Shown piece after piece: positions 1 through 10,751 of a stretch of DNA of 64,000 bases. The DNA is from Coleophoma eucalyptorum (Eukaryota; Ascomycota; Leotiomycetes; Helotiales; Dermateaceae): assembly GCA_026120035.1 (NCBI GenBank), contig JALRME010000042.1, positions 62,001-126,000 on the forward strand, in the 5' to 3' direction. Under the pieces are notes generated by a model. The model saw nothing but the letters and a program-made list of their open reading frames with translations. It made no database searches and was not told the DNA's origin. Within the stretch, counting starts at the first letter, position 1. Every line of letters starts with the position of its first letter. The position numbers were made by a program, and so were the translations under genes.

Positions 1-3000
1 GATGGCAAGGACACTAAGAAGGACACTAAGAAGGAGCGACAAGAACCTTCTGCAGTGGAAAAGGCTGCTGGCCAACTAGATCCCAAGCAGAAGCGGAAAG
101 AGATGAAGCATAACAAGCGCGACAACGGAGGTCGTGAAGTGGTAGATCCGGTAACTCATCTACCACTGGTTATTCGAGATTCGACGACGAAAGATTTGAG
201 ACGAGCCCCGGAGAATGAACCTAGCCCGGATCAGAAAACAAGAAAGGACACGAGGCTCAGTGGTGCATCCAAATCATCAAGTCAACTCGATCTGGAGAAG
301 GATGAGATCCAGGAAGACTATGACGGAATGCAAAAGATGTTTCCTCCTCCAGCATTCGATGATGCAAAGGAAGAACTAAACAGAGCTTACCAAACAGCTC
401 TTACCCTAGGCCTGGTTGTGATTATCATCCTTGCAACATTTATTGTCCTTCTGTTGCTCGTGGTAATGCAGGGAGCATGGTGGGGTAATAGTACCGGTGG
501 ATTGTCCAAGAGAAACTACACCGCCCCTACCATAGCTGTTACGCTTGTATCAGGTGTTGGCTTTTTCATAATATTTGGCCTCCGGGGCTGGCTTGGCAAG
601 AAAATTGACAGTATCTGGGAGGATGAAGTGTGGGATGCTGCAAGATTAGCGGAAGAGCAATCTCAAAAGACCAATGTGCGATTACCTGAGTCTGTCGCTT
701 GGATGAATAGCCTACTTGCTGCGGTGTGGCCTCTGATTAACCCAGACTTGTTCACTTCGATCGTGGACATGCTCGAGGATGTCATGCAGGCTAGTCTGCC
801 AAAAGTTGTTCGTATGGTTAGCGTGGATGATGTCGGCCAGGGAAGCGAGGCTATTCGAATTCTTGGCATTCGCTGGCTACCTACTGGTGCCGCTGATCGA
901 TCTGTTGATTCAGAAGGTCATATGAAGTCCACCAGTAACAAAGAAGCAAATGACCGCGGTGCGCGGGGCGAAGGTGAGCAAGAGGATAATGAGGAGAAAA
1001 TCAAAAATGAAGATGAACCTCGGTCTTCTACGAAAGAGCAAGAACAGAAGAAGCAGAAGGAAGAAGAGCAAGAAGCCATACGCGAAGGCATGGAAGCAGA
1101 GCAAGGAGACTTTGTCAATATGGAGCTCGCATTTGCATACCGAGCTCGGTCATCGGGCAAGTCAATCAAGTCAAAGGCCAAGAATGCCCATCTATATCTC
1201 AAGTTCTACCTTCCAGGTGGTATTTTCGTACCTGTCTGGGTCGAGCTCCGTGGGATCATTGGCACAATGCGACTCCGCCTCCAGCTCACCCCAGATCCTC
1301 CCTTCTTCAGTCTTTGCACGTTGACGTTCATTGGCCAGCCAAAGGCTGATATGTCATGTGTTCCATTATCGAAACATCTTCCAAATATTATGGACGTACC
1401 TCTCATCTCTTCATTCGTTCAAACTTCGATCGATGCTGCTCTTGCTGAATATGTTGCGCCCAAGAGCTTGACTCTTGATCTCAAAGATATGCTTGTAGGC
1501 GATGACTTTAAAAAGGACACTAGCAGCCAGGGTGTTATCCTAATATTCATCAAGGAGGCCAAAGGCTTTAAGGAAGGGGATGGGGGCTTTGGTCCTAAGA
1601 AAGGCTCAAGCGATTCATATGTTACCTGTTCGTGGGGTAAATTTGGTAAGACCATATCGTCTACGAGAATCATCATCGAGGATCAGCATCCAAGGTGGGA
1701 TGAGTGGACATATATGCTAGTATCACCGGTGGAGCTTAATGCTGAAGAGAAGCTGCGGTTACAGCTATGGGACTCAGACAAATATACAGCAGATGATGAT
1801 TTGGGACGAGTGGAAGTTGATTTGAGGGAGCTGATACATAGTCCGAAAACGAGGAACTGTATGTGTGACAGAGAGGATCGGTTCATGGGGCAAGATACCG
1901 GCGAAAAAATGCCCGGTACTCTCTCATGGTCTGTCGGCTATTTCACTAAAACCAAAATTACCGAGTACCAACTGGCGAAGCAAAATGAGGATGAAATAAA
2001 GTCCAAGGAAGCCCTGAAGAAGCAAGTTTCCAAGAATGCAGAGAGGAAGCTGCGAGAGGCCACAGCGCATGATGAGTCGAAAGAAGTCAATCAGCAGAAA
2101 GCTCAAGACTACAAGGAACGAGAGAATGATCTGATATGTTCATCTTCACCCGATAAGAATTACCCAAGCGGTATATTAGCAATACAGATCCATAACATCA
2201 CGGGTCTTGAAGTGGAAGCATTACAAAAAAGGGAAAAGGACGGCGAGGGCGATAGAGAAGACGAAGCTGAGCAATCCGATGACTTACCAAGCAGTTATTG
2301 CACCATTATTCTGGACCACAAGAGTATCTATACAACCAGAACAAAGCCTAAGAATGCGAAGCCATTTTTTAATGCTGGAACCGAACATTTCATTCGTGAT
2401 TGGAGAACATCCGAGGTCATGGTCAGTGTCAGAGATAGTCGAGAGAGGGAAAATGACGCCCTGCTCGGCATTGTGTACCTGCCCCTCGCGAAATCTTTCG
2501 AAAAGCGGAGTCAGGTTATGGACATGTATCCTCTCGTTGGTGGTATTGGCTTTGGACGTGTTCGCATCTCCATGGTCTTTCGTAGCGTCGAGTTGCAACT
2601 ACCCAGAGAGCTTCTGGGCTGGGACTATGGTACACTCCAGATCAAAGCACCTATCAAGTCCAGAGGTGTTCTTCCAGATGATTTAAACAGTTACCGCCTC
2701 AAGATCCGATCTAATATGGCACGAGCGAAGATGACCGCGGAGACCAACGAATGGCGTCCGAAGCATGGCAAGGATTCCGTTTTCCTTCCTGTCCGGAAAC
2801 GTTACGCCACGCCTTTGGTTATTGAATTTCGGAGATCAAGCTTAGGTTTAGACTCCACGCCAGCTTTCGCCGTCTTTTGGCTTGGAGAGATTCCCGATGA
2901 AGAGGAAAAGACTATTGTGATGCGAGTCTGGAAAGGTGGGAAGGAAAATCTTAAGCGCGCCTCAACCAGCGCTGGGTATGAGGGGCTCGAAGGCGATCAG

Positions 3001-3567
3001 CCACTTGGCGAGATTGAGTTTACGATGAAGTTCTGGCGTGGCCTGTCTGGATATCATAAACGTCAAGCTCAGAAGGCGAAAAATCCGGATATGCGCCATG
3101 TTATGGAAGTGCTCGATACTGTGAATGATGAGATCGAGGGGGAAAGTGACGACGAGGACGATAGTAACAGTAGCGATGATAGCGTTTCCACGAGTCGATC
3201 GGATGGAGAACCCCTCTCTCAAGGCAGTAAACTGAAACCTCACACCAACCAAGATAGTGATGAAGAATCTGAGCACGAAGACTCGAACAACAATACTCTC
3301 AATCCTATCAAGAAAATCAAAAGCTTATCGAAGGATCTCGTTGAGGGCCAAAATGATGCTGAAGATGGCTCGCGAGGCCCTGTGGCCCAGATTAGGGATT
3401 ACAATACTCATTCTAAACAGCTGCATCGCAAACATCGAGGTATTATGCAGTGGCGTGCAGCTAGGACAGCGGACTGGACACTTGATAAGGCAAGGAGGAT
3501 GAAGAGTCAGGCGAGTGACCTTTTTGAACATAATGAGAAGGATATTGGAGTGGAGACGGAAGTTTAG
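1..3567 (+). CDS. mug190: SMP/C2-domain membrane protein, Mug190-like (5' partial)
   Basis: The frame is open from base 1, so the true start lies outside the window; the visible part encodes 1188 residues and ends with TAG. Two hydrophobic segments (about residues 134-158 and 176-198) suggest an ER-anchored hairpin. An SMP-type lipid-binding region follows (begins near the VAWMNSLL motif, ends near SLTLDLKDML), split by a very acidic/basic insert at about residues 302-373. Two C2 modules come next, the first containing SYVTCSWG and DDDLGRVEVDL (about residues 510-635), the second around residues 720-850. The C-terminus is an acidic, serine-rich tail. Proteins of this plan (S. pombe Mug190, tricalbins, extended synaptotagmins) tether the ER to other membranes and move lipids; that role is inferred. 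No intron is seen. The N-terminal KDTKKDTKK repeat marks a low-complexity cytosolic region. The next gene is convergent. Confidence 0.85.
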   Translation, partial: DGKDTKKDTKKERQEPSAVEKAAGQLDPKQKRKEMKHNKRDNGGREVVDPVTHLPLVIRDSTTKDLRRAPENEPSPDQKTRKDTRLSGASKSSSQLDLEKDEIQEDYDGMQKMFPPPAFDDAKEELNRAYQTALTLGLVVIIILATFIVLLLLVVMQGAWWGNSTGGLSKRNYTAPTIAVTLVSGVGFFIIFGLRGWLGKKIDSIWEDEVWDAARLAEEQSQKTNVRLPESVAWMNSLLAAVWPLINPDLFTSIVDMLEDVMQASLPKVVRMVSVDDVGQGSEAIRILGIRWLPTGAADRSVDSEGHMKSTSNKEANDRGARGEGEQEDNEEKIKNEDEPRSSTKEQEQKKQKEEEQEAIREGMEAEQGDFVNMELAFAYRARSSGKSIKSKAKNAHLYLKFYLPGGIFVPVWVELRGIIGTMRLRLQLTPDPPFFSLCTLTFIGQPKADMSCVPLSKHLPNIMDVPLISSFVQTSIDAALAEYVAPKSLTLDLKDMLVGDDFKKDTSSQGVILIFIKEAKGFKEGDGGFGPKKGSSDSYVTCSWGKFGKTISSTRIIIEDQHPRWDEWTYMLVSPVELNAEEKLRLQLWDSDKYTADDDLGRVEVDLRELIHSPKTRNCMCDREDRFMGQDTGEKMPGTLSWSVGYFTKTKITEYQLAKQNEDEIKSKEALKKQVSKNAERKLREATAHDESKEVNQQKAQDYKERENDLICSSSPDKNYPSGILAIQIHNITGLEVEALQKREKDGEGDREDEAEQSDDLPSSYCTIILDHKSIYTTRTKPKNAKPFFNAGTEHFIRDWRTSEVMVSVRDSRERENDALLGIVYLPLAKSFEKRSQVMDMYPLVGGIGFGRVRISMVFRSVELQLPRELLGWDYGTLQIKAPIKSRGVLPDDLNSYRLKIRSNMARAKMTAETNEWRPKHGKDSVFLPVRKRYATPLVIEFRRSSLGLDSTPAFAVFWLGEIPDEEEKTIVMRVWKGGKENLKRASTSAGYEGLEGDQPLGEIEFTMKFWRGLSGYHKRQAQKAKNPDMRHVMEVLDTVNDEIEGESDDEDDSNSSDDSVSTSRSDGEPLSQGSKLKPHTNQDSDEESEHEDSNNNTLNPIKKIKSLSKDLVEGQNDAEDGSRGPVAQIRDYNTHSKQLHRKHRGIMQWRAARTADWTLDKARRMKSQASDLFEHNEKDIGVETEV

Positions 3568-4322
3568 GTGAATGAGTGACGTTTGTGTGGAGAGGTATGA
3601 AATTGTAAGAAAATAACTGTAGGATATTCTGGACAGACACATAAATTGGAGATTTCTGGCGTTTTGGAGAAACAGTTATCCATATCTAGGAGAAAGGGAT
3701 TCTGCGGGGAGATTTGGCTAATGTAACGAATAAAGTTCAAAATGAAGGAAAATACAAAGTATCTATATTAGGTGCATGCTAGAGGATAAGAAATGGGTTT
3801 CTTGGTTGATTGCCCTTGCATTCAGTACTCGGAGACTGATAAGAATGGAGCATGGTTATAACTTTTCTTAGTTATTAGCTGGAATTTCAACTATATGCTG
3901 TATGATAGATCGATCAATCAGGGCATAATAAAGTGATTGAGCAAGATAGTAATCTCGAATGACAAAGGATCCAACAGTTAGAATTTATCAATCTGTAGGC
4001 TGAATGAGTCTAATCAAATGGATTAATCGTCTTGATTAATATGCAACTGGCTGGAACTCACAGATATCCCGCCCCTCTAAATGGTAACTACATAATGCCA
4101 TTGGATCTGGTTATTACTTAAGATGGCGAACGCACAATGACAATAAAAAATTGAATCTGTAATACCACGCACAGCAATAGGAAGACTGCTATATATGACA
4201 AAGATTAAGGCGATATTTGGGCTAGGATTTATAAAGGTGTTAATAAAATATATACAGCAAGCCTTGTCTTGTCCTTCATAAACAGGACGCCTGCTTGCTA
4301 TATAACTATTACCATCCTGTAC
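3568..4322. other. Convergent intergenic region
   Basis: This AT-rich gap lies between the 3' ends of the Mug190-like gene and the sugar transporter. It should hold both polyadenylation regions; AATAAA-like strings occur (e.g. near 3728). A short inverted repeat, ATTAATC/GATTAAT, sits at 4022-4040. No coding sequence is supported. Confidence 0.6.
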
Positions 4323-6246
4323 CTAATCGATATGTTCGGATACAATAGCTTCCTTATGGACGATGACATCTGTAGGATCGACTAAATCAGCTGCTGCGAT
4401 TCTTTGGACTTCGTTTTGCTCATGTTCAATGTACTTAAGCGGCCGCTTAACCGATATCGCATCAGGATGGCGCGTAACAATGAAGGAAGGATTCGTGCGA
4501 AAGTAAGAGTCCAGGTCTTCCAGAGTCCGATTCGCTAGGGCAAGATTAGTTTGACCCATCTTTTTATGACCAGAAAAGCTCACCGGTTTCAGGATACAGA
4601 AAGTAAATGACTGGCAAGAACAATGCGTTGAAGACGGTCCAGACAATCCAGAATTTCCATCCTAAATTCTGGATCCCGATTGGCGTAATCTCAACAATGA
4701 CAAAGTTGGTGATCCTGAAACTCGTTCTTAGCAAATATTTTCCAAAAGTCTAGAGAGGGTGTGCCGAACCAATTTGTGGCTGTTGAAACCGCACTTCCTT
4801 TCGTTCTCATAGGTAGGGAGTTGATTTCGGTTGGGTACAGCCATGGCACACCCAACATTCCAATTCCAAAAGAAATATAGTAGAGGAAGAAGAATGCAAT
4901 GGATGCTGTAGCTGTTTTAGATTCGCCTTGGTCATCACCCGTCAGACTCAGCAGAATAGTGATGATGAGGAAAGCCAAAAATTGGCCAAAGGTCGACAGC
5001 AGCATCAACCCTCTTCGACCCCACCTCTCCACCAGAGTAACCGCGACACACGAGAAAAAAAGGTATGAGACTGCATTACAGGCGCTTAAAAGTCGCGCCA
5101 TCTGGTTTGAAAGGCCAACTGACTGGATCAAGACTGTAGGCAGATAATAAGACATAATGTTGATGCCACCGAATTGTTGCATCAACTGGGTGCCTGCACC
5201 TAGGAGAAGCCGTCGAATTGTTTTTGTATCGCCAGTATTCTTACGACCAAGGTCTCTCCATCTAATCCCATGTTCACGCTCGTATATAACACTATAGAGA
5301 ATATCACTCTTTTGTGTAATGATGTAAGGGTCATCAATAGCCTTATTCTCTATACATGCTAGGACCTGTGTGGCCTCGTCCAAGCGATCGTGTGCATAAA
5401 GCCATCTAGCCAATTAGTCAACATTACGCACAGTGATATCAGGAAAAGAGTTACCTAGGAGACTCAGGTAGCCACGGTACAATAGCCCAAAGAATGAAGA
5501 TGAAAATGAATTGAAATGCGAGGGGAAATCTCCACGCGACAGAACCTCCACGGAAGGATAAAGCGTAGTTAATCCACTGAACAAGGGTGAAACCTGCAAT
5601 ATTCATCATCATCTCTAGAATCACTAGTTTACCTCTCCACTTAGCTGGTGATGTCTCGGTTTGCCATATAGGAGCTGTAGATGTGTTTATTCCATTACCA
5701 ATCCTAGTTGTAGAATCAGTATGATATAGGGCAGTGAGAACAAAGTGAAAGCTTACCCTAGGATGATACGACCAACAAACATTTGGGCAAGACTATAGGA
5801 ACTAGCTTGAAGTACTGCGCCTACGGCCATTACGGTTGTTCCCAAGAGAACAGCTTTGCGCCGGCCTAACCGCTCTCCAACAGTGAAGGCAACAATAGCG
5901 CCCAAAAAGCAGCCGACATCATAGATGGCAGTCACAGTTGAGAGTACCTTAGTCCTTCCTGGACCAACAAGATCATGAAGCTCAAGAAAATTCTGAGTGA
6001 CGACGACTCCGCCTATGCCAGGCTGTTAGAGGCAATACGCCACAAGAGATGGTAGGAGTATATCATACTAAAAACGCCCTGGTCGTAGCCGAAGAGCGTC
6101 ATGTCTGTTGCGCAGGCGAACTATTTCAAAAAGTCAGCAAGGTGAAACTCGATGCCCCCACGCTGCCAAGGTCTGACCGTGATCCAAAAGGTGAGCCATC
6201 CACCCCGAAGCCCAAAGAAGGGTTGTTTATGAGTTAAGGAAGCCAT
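4323..6246 (-). CDS. MFS sugar/polyol transporter
   Basis: A 12-helix sugar:proton symporter of the major facilitator superfamily, expected in the plasma membrane. Exons on the minus strand: 6178-6246, 6069-6120, 5757-6012, 5455-5703, 4770-5405, 4584-4714 and 4323-4534; they sum to 1605 nt (534 aa) with every phase matching. Family signatures visible are FGYDQGV after helix 1, GRRKAVL between helices 2 and 3, PESPRWL after helix 6, a QQFGGIN motif in helix 7, and a C-terminal PET motif before a hydrophilic tail. The intron at 4715-4769 looks at first like a frameshift but restores ATNW-ITNF, typical of helix 10/11. The start ATG at 6246 is followed by the usual FGLRGGWLTFW opening. It is transcribed away from the SDR at 6872 and shares its promoter region. 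Substrate is not determined; the neighbourhood suggests a pentose, pentitol or related sugar. The promoter has a TATA box and four CreA-type sites. Confidence 0.93.
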
Positions 6247-6301
6247 TGCAATGGGAAATTGTGTGTGTCGTCTAACGAGCGCTTATGTGTTGAGACGACA
6301 T

Positions 6302-6381
6302 CTGGGGATGTTTATATACCCCACGTAGATAGATATGTTCATACAGAAGCGGGGTCAATAGTAACTATGGGGAAGCTGGGG
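6302..6381. promoter_or_regulatory. Cluster of four CreA-type (SYGGRG) sites
   Basis: Within 80 nt upstream of the transporter are CTGGGG (6302-6307), CCCCAC (6319-6324, GTGGGG on the minus strand), GCGGGG (6349-6354) and CTGGGG (6376-6381). All match the SYGGRG consensus of the fungal glucose repressor CreA/Cre1. One such site is expected about every 256 bp by chance over both strands, so four in 80 bp is a cluster. Repression by glucose is inferred. Confidence 0.5.
6311..6318 (-). promoter_or_regulatory. TATA box of the sugar transporter
   Basis: On the minus strand this reads TATATAAA, about 65-70 nt upstream of the ATG at 6246, a normal distance for a short-leader fungal gene. It lies inside the CreA-type site cluster. 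Confidence 0.5.
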
Positions 6382-6871
6382 TAGGGTGATGAAAATAGGG
6401 TGATCTTGAAAGCACGATGGCCACGTCTGTCTGCCCGTCATATGGATAAGCCACAGATGCGTCCAGACGCAACTAAATTCCTGAATAGGTAAATTAGGAA
6501 CTTTTACTTCCATCATAATTGGGGGGCTCCATAACTGGACCGTAGCACGCATATTCTTCTACTTTTGGATGTCAGAATTGGCCCACTCTTCTAGGACACA
6601 CTCCCACTCTTGGATAGCGCCAAAATTACCCTTTTCGATTATTATGCACAGCTACTTTCAGGCGGGTAGAGAGCCCGTCTGACGGTCGCACTGGCTTAGC
6701 GAATCATCAAGACTCTCTCTATGCTTTCTTTGATGGCCTCCTCTCCATAGGCTCAGTATGCCCGCAAGTTAACCTGGTCCGTACGTGCCTCGGAAAAGGT
6801 CATAATAACACTGCGTCTCCTCCCAACCGCAGTGAGGACATTAAAGACACATTATTCCGTTTACCTGAGCC

Positions 6872-7808
6872 ATGCCCCTCTATCAACCAAGTAATGTGCA
6901 CGCCCCAGTCCTCTCGCAGTTCTCACTCGCCGGCAAGATTGCTGCGGTCACTGGAGGCGCACGAGGCATCGGTCTTGAGATTGTACGAGGACTAGCTGAG
7001 GCCGGTGCTGATGTTGCACTGATATACACGTCTAGCAAGACAGCCATAGAGACGGCTTCTCAGATCGCCGCGGAGACAGGTGTACGCGTACAGGCATTCC
7101 ACTCGAATGTGTCGTCTCGAGACGCCATCACTGCGACTATAAATCATATTGCGAGAGAGTTCGGCCATGACCGTCTGGACGTGATGGTTGCAAATGCGGG
7201 TGTTTGTGCGAACGTCCCTGCTCTGGAATATAGCGAGGAGACCTGGCAGCAGAATAACCATGTCAACTATGATGGTGTTATGTGGACTGCCCAAGCGGCG
7301 GGACGCATCTTTCGCTCTCAGCAAAAGGGAAGTTTGATCATCACGGCTTCGGTCAGCGGAACTTTGGTCAATATCCCACAGACTCAGGCGGCATACAATG
7401 CATCCAAAGCTGCCGTCGTTCATTTAGCGAAGAGCCTGGCGGTGGAATGGGTGGACTTTGCGCGGGTCAATTGCATCTCCCCAGGTTTTATTGATACCGA
7501 GAGTAAGTTCTCGGAAAGCAGGCCTAACTGCCATCTAATAGCTAATCTCAATGTCAGTGCTGTCAATGCAACCCAAAGAACTGATGGCGAAATGGATGGC
7601 AATGATTCCTGGTGGTCGAATCTGCCACCCCGCCGAATTGAAGAGTGTAGGTGCTACAGGACAGCGGCTTTTCATTCTACACTATGTATATTTCTCCAAG
7701 AGTGAAAGCTAATCATTCTGCTAGGCCTACGTCTTCCTTGCGAGCGATGCATGCTCTTACATGACAGGAGCCAACCTCATTATAGATGGTGGCTATACAC
7801 TACCATGA
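6872..7808 (+). CDS. SDR-family ketose/polyol oxidoreductase
   Basis: A classical short-chain dehydrogenase/reductase of 267 aa. Exons: 6872-7502, 7558-7646, 7725-7808 (804 nt, in frame). It has the cofactor motif TGGARGIG (residues 27-34), the NAG motif, the catalytic serine in ASVSG and the YNASK motif with Tyr175 and Lys179, then PGFIDTE and the C-terminal DGGYTLP typical of fungal mannitol 2-dehydrogenase, sorbose reductase and L-xylulose reductase relatives. These cytosolic enzymes reduce ketoses with NADPH or run the reverse reaction. It lies between a sugar transporter and a Zn2Cys6 gene, in a block with L-arabitol and xylitol dehydrogenases. Since the other SDR here (13632) is broken, this one may supply the L-xylulose reductase step; that is an inference and the substrate is unproven. 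Confidence 0.9.
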
Positions 7809-8219
7809 ACTCGACACCGAAATAGCACGTTAGCATACAGATTGAGAGCGTGGCAGATTTTACAAGAGATGAGAATATAAACATGGGATATGCAGAAGGA
7901 CCTGTAGAGATTTTGACTGAACTCCAGAGATATACCAATGTATGGGAATTAAAAGAATCAGAAGCGAGCATATTCGTTTCACTCGCTTAAAAAGAACAAA
8001 TAGGGAGCATGTGGCTATCACGTGGTAGCGTAATGCGAGCTTTGCCTCTCGATATGCGGGGTAACGTGCCAGTTTGACTTGTATCAGACCGTTATCGGCT
8101 GCTTGGATGTGTAGAATGTATATTTGCTATACTGCTTTCCAGTTTATAATGTTCATATCATGACAGAGAGGACAAGGGGGACTCAGAGCAGGACAGCAAG
8201 CCTTAATCCTCCCAGCACC
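7809..8219. other. Intergenic region upstream of the regulator
   Basis: It holds the 3' end of the SDR and the presumed promoter of the Zn2Cys6 gene. A CACGTG occurs near 8019 and a CreA-type GCGGGG at 8056-8061. No coding sequence is supported; short open frames here lack family features. Confidence 0.5.
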
Positions 8220-10457
8220 ATGCTGCAGGGTAATACTGTCCGTGATGGCCAAAGATCTCGTAAGGGTTGGTACGTTCATCTCAGACGAACCATATAACGT
8301 TATTATTCTTATTGTATAACTATTTGGTTGTTGAGTGAACTAACGATACTCTGTGTTCCATTTAGTCCCGAATGCCGTCGCCGCAGGATCAAATGCGACG
8401 AACGTCGGCCGGCATGCACCCAGTGTCAACGACATGGCCGCACCTGTAAAATCTTGGATAGCGTATTCAAGCAGCATGAATACTCGCGCCTGATACATTC
8501 AGTCGATACAGTGGGCCTAGATAACCGCTCTGCCGTCACTTTTGTAGATGAACAAGGCCCGCCGGCTAGACAATCGGACCGCAATGTTGAATATGTAGAC
8601 CCGTCTCCACCAGAAAGAGAGTCTAGTTCCCAGAGATTTAGAAATATAGAGCAGGCGGATGGCTTTAGATCCGTACAACAAGATTTAAGCCATGAAACTG
8701 GCTTCATCGATCATTTTCCAGCAACGAATGGGCTTAGCCCAGGTAGCCAAGTGGAAAACTCTTCGCAGCATCCAAGCACTTTATGTGATGGTAAGTAAAA
8801 TTATTTCGTTTGTGCACGTACATACAATGTAATTAACCATGTCTTGATAGACTCCTTGCAGATTACCCGTGTAGCCATGGCCACTGTCAGTATAGATTTC
8901 CAGGAAAGTAGTGAGGTGCCTTTCTTACTGCGGCATTTTTCAGAAGGCCCAGGCCGTTGGTTTGTCCGCCCATACATTTTGACAACTCTATTTGACAAGG
9001 TGCTAGGATGGATCTATTCAACCACCAACAGTACTTCAGTCACCAAGTCCTCTTGCTAAGCCGCACGAATGCTCTCGTGAGATATGCTGCATGTGCTGTT
9101 GCTGCAAAACAGTGGGGACAAATCCAACAGCATGAGCTAAGTATAAGAAGGACTGCTGGACAAAAGAGGGTGATGCAGGCTCTTAATCAAAGCGGACTTG
9201 ATTATTTGTGGTATGGCGCAAAATACTATGAGAAGGCAATCCTACTTCTTGCGAAAATATTATCACGAAAAGACCATGCAGATACCCAGTTGTCTCCGAG
9301 CCAAATTTACCAGACTGAGACTACACCACCAAACCAACACCCGAGTTCTAACGCGTGGCACGATACCTCTGGCATGCAGGTCATAGCTGCATGCCTTTTA
9401 TGCCAGTATGAAAACCTCAGTGCAACTATGATGGCCTGGTCGGGCCATTTGAATGGCTTGTTCAAGTTGCTTTCAGTAATCGAATATGGAAGTATATTTC
9501 CACTTCACTCCACATTGCAGGGAATTTATGAAATCTCCGAGCCAACGATGCAGCAGAAGGCAGCTTTTTGGTTTTTTGTCTTAAATGATATGGAGGAATC
9601 TTGTAAGTATGTATGCCATGTATGTATAGACTTTTCTAATTGAACCAGTGATTTTTGAGAAACAGACTCGCGTCGACACGGATAACCTCTCGCTCTGGCG
9701 CAATATGGGCGTTCCTATTGATGCTATTGGGGGGTTGGGTTTGGATGCTGAGCATGAACATGCCTCAATGCTAGATCCACCCATACAAGAACTTACAATG
9801 CTGAATTCACTAATCTTCCTGATCTGCAAACTGGTTAATAATAAGTATCTCAGCTCTAGAAATCAGACTGGGATAGTGACGGCTGCTGCAACAGGCCTAG
9901 AGGACGAACAAGTAGCCACATGGCAGATCATTGATACAGGGCTAAGTAGGTGGTTATATACTCTTCCACCTTCGTTTCAACCCGACATCATTTGGAGACA
10001 TCAGTGTGACGAGCAGGAGGCTCTTTCAGACTTATTCGCTGAAGAGACCTGGTTTAGCAATAGTACATGTGCGATAGCGATGACGTTCTATCATATGGCA
10101 CGAATGATACTCCTGATTCGACGACCAATGAAGTTATTCATTGAGCGATGTTTCACATCGCAAAACCACCACGATCTACTGCATGGGTATAATGGACTAC
10201 AACAGGAGCTGCGTTACCATGCCAAGAAAGTATGTTCCATTGCCCTCGGAGCACCTGGTGATACGGTCATGTCGCATATGCTGCAGCCACTTTATGTTGC
10301 TGGTAGGTGCTTCACCGAAACTTCCGACCGAAACTACTTGGTTCATCTGATACGAAGCATTGAGAGAGGCTTAGGAATTACTACCGAGTATAGGATCAAG
10401 GATTTGGTACATGAATGGGGAATATCATACGAGAGTGTTGCCGACTTGAGCGATTAA
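8220..10457 (+). CDS. Zn2Cys6 transcription factor of the polyol block
   Basis: A nuclear fungal-type regulator of 662 aa. Exons: 8220-8269, 8366-8790, 8851-8959, 9007-9602 and 9649-10457 (1989 nt, all phases fit). The binuclear zinc cluster is split by intron 1 inside its first cysteine codon; the six cysteines are C17, C20, C27, C34, C37 and C44 (CX2CX6CX6CX2CX6C). The rest matches the Fungal_trans_2 type of activator: GPGRW-MDLF, then YFSH and RYAACAVAAKQ at the start of the helical regulatory region. Intron 3 (8960-9006) uses the weaker donor GTTTGT. It sits between an SDR and the L-arabitol dehydrogenase, so it is the natural candidate for a pathway-specific regulator; that is inferred from position only. 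Confidence 0.9.
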
Positions 10458-10751
10458 GAGTATTGACGCAGCACAAAGCATTAAACTTAAGCATTGAATT
10501 ATGTTTCAATAATGAAAGCTACTCTGCTGCAGATTCCACTGAGAAGCCGTCAGTACTGAATTGTCATGTAATCTCAGTATGTGATCCAATTATCTTGTAG
10601 CCCGCTATGTACATAGAGTAAACACAGTAGCTTTCTACACAGTCAATCGGAAATTTGATTAATGCAGTGACATACATCTAATTCCTAATATCAAAGCACA
10701 GATCTGGGCCATTTTGTAATTTTTCTAATTTTGCGTTAAATCAATATCCTA

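Larger units (their letters stand above)
6247..6871. other. Divergent promoter region, transporter / SDR
   Basis: This gap drives the transporter leftward and the SDR rightward. It holds the TATA box and CreA-type cluster listed separately on the transporter side. On the SDR side I see CT-rich stretches but no clear TATA box. No coding sequence is supported. Confidence 0.6.

Noticed and set aside
918..1202. Long antisense ORFs over the Mug190-like gene
   Set aside because: They are shadows of the Glu/Lys-rich coding strand and encode low-complexity Ser/Phe/Leu sequence.
4022..4040. Short inverted repeat ATTAATC/GATTAAT
   Set aside because: Seven-base arms in very AT-rich DNA are expected by chance.
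4715..4769. Apparent frameshift in the sugar transporter near helix 10
   Set aside because: A normal 55-nt GT-AG intron restores ATNW-ITNF and the complete coding length fits.
8019..8024. Isolated CACGTG sites (also near 37423 and 53904)
   Set aside because: A single CACGTG is expected about every 4 kb; only the grouped ones near 43-46 kb are reported.
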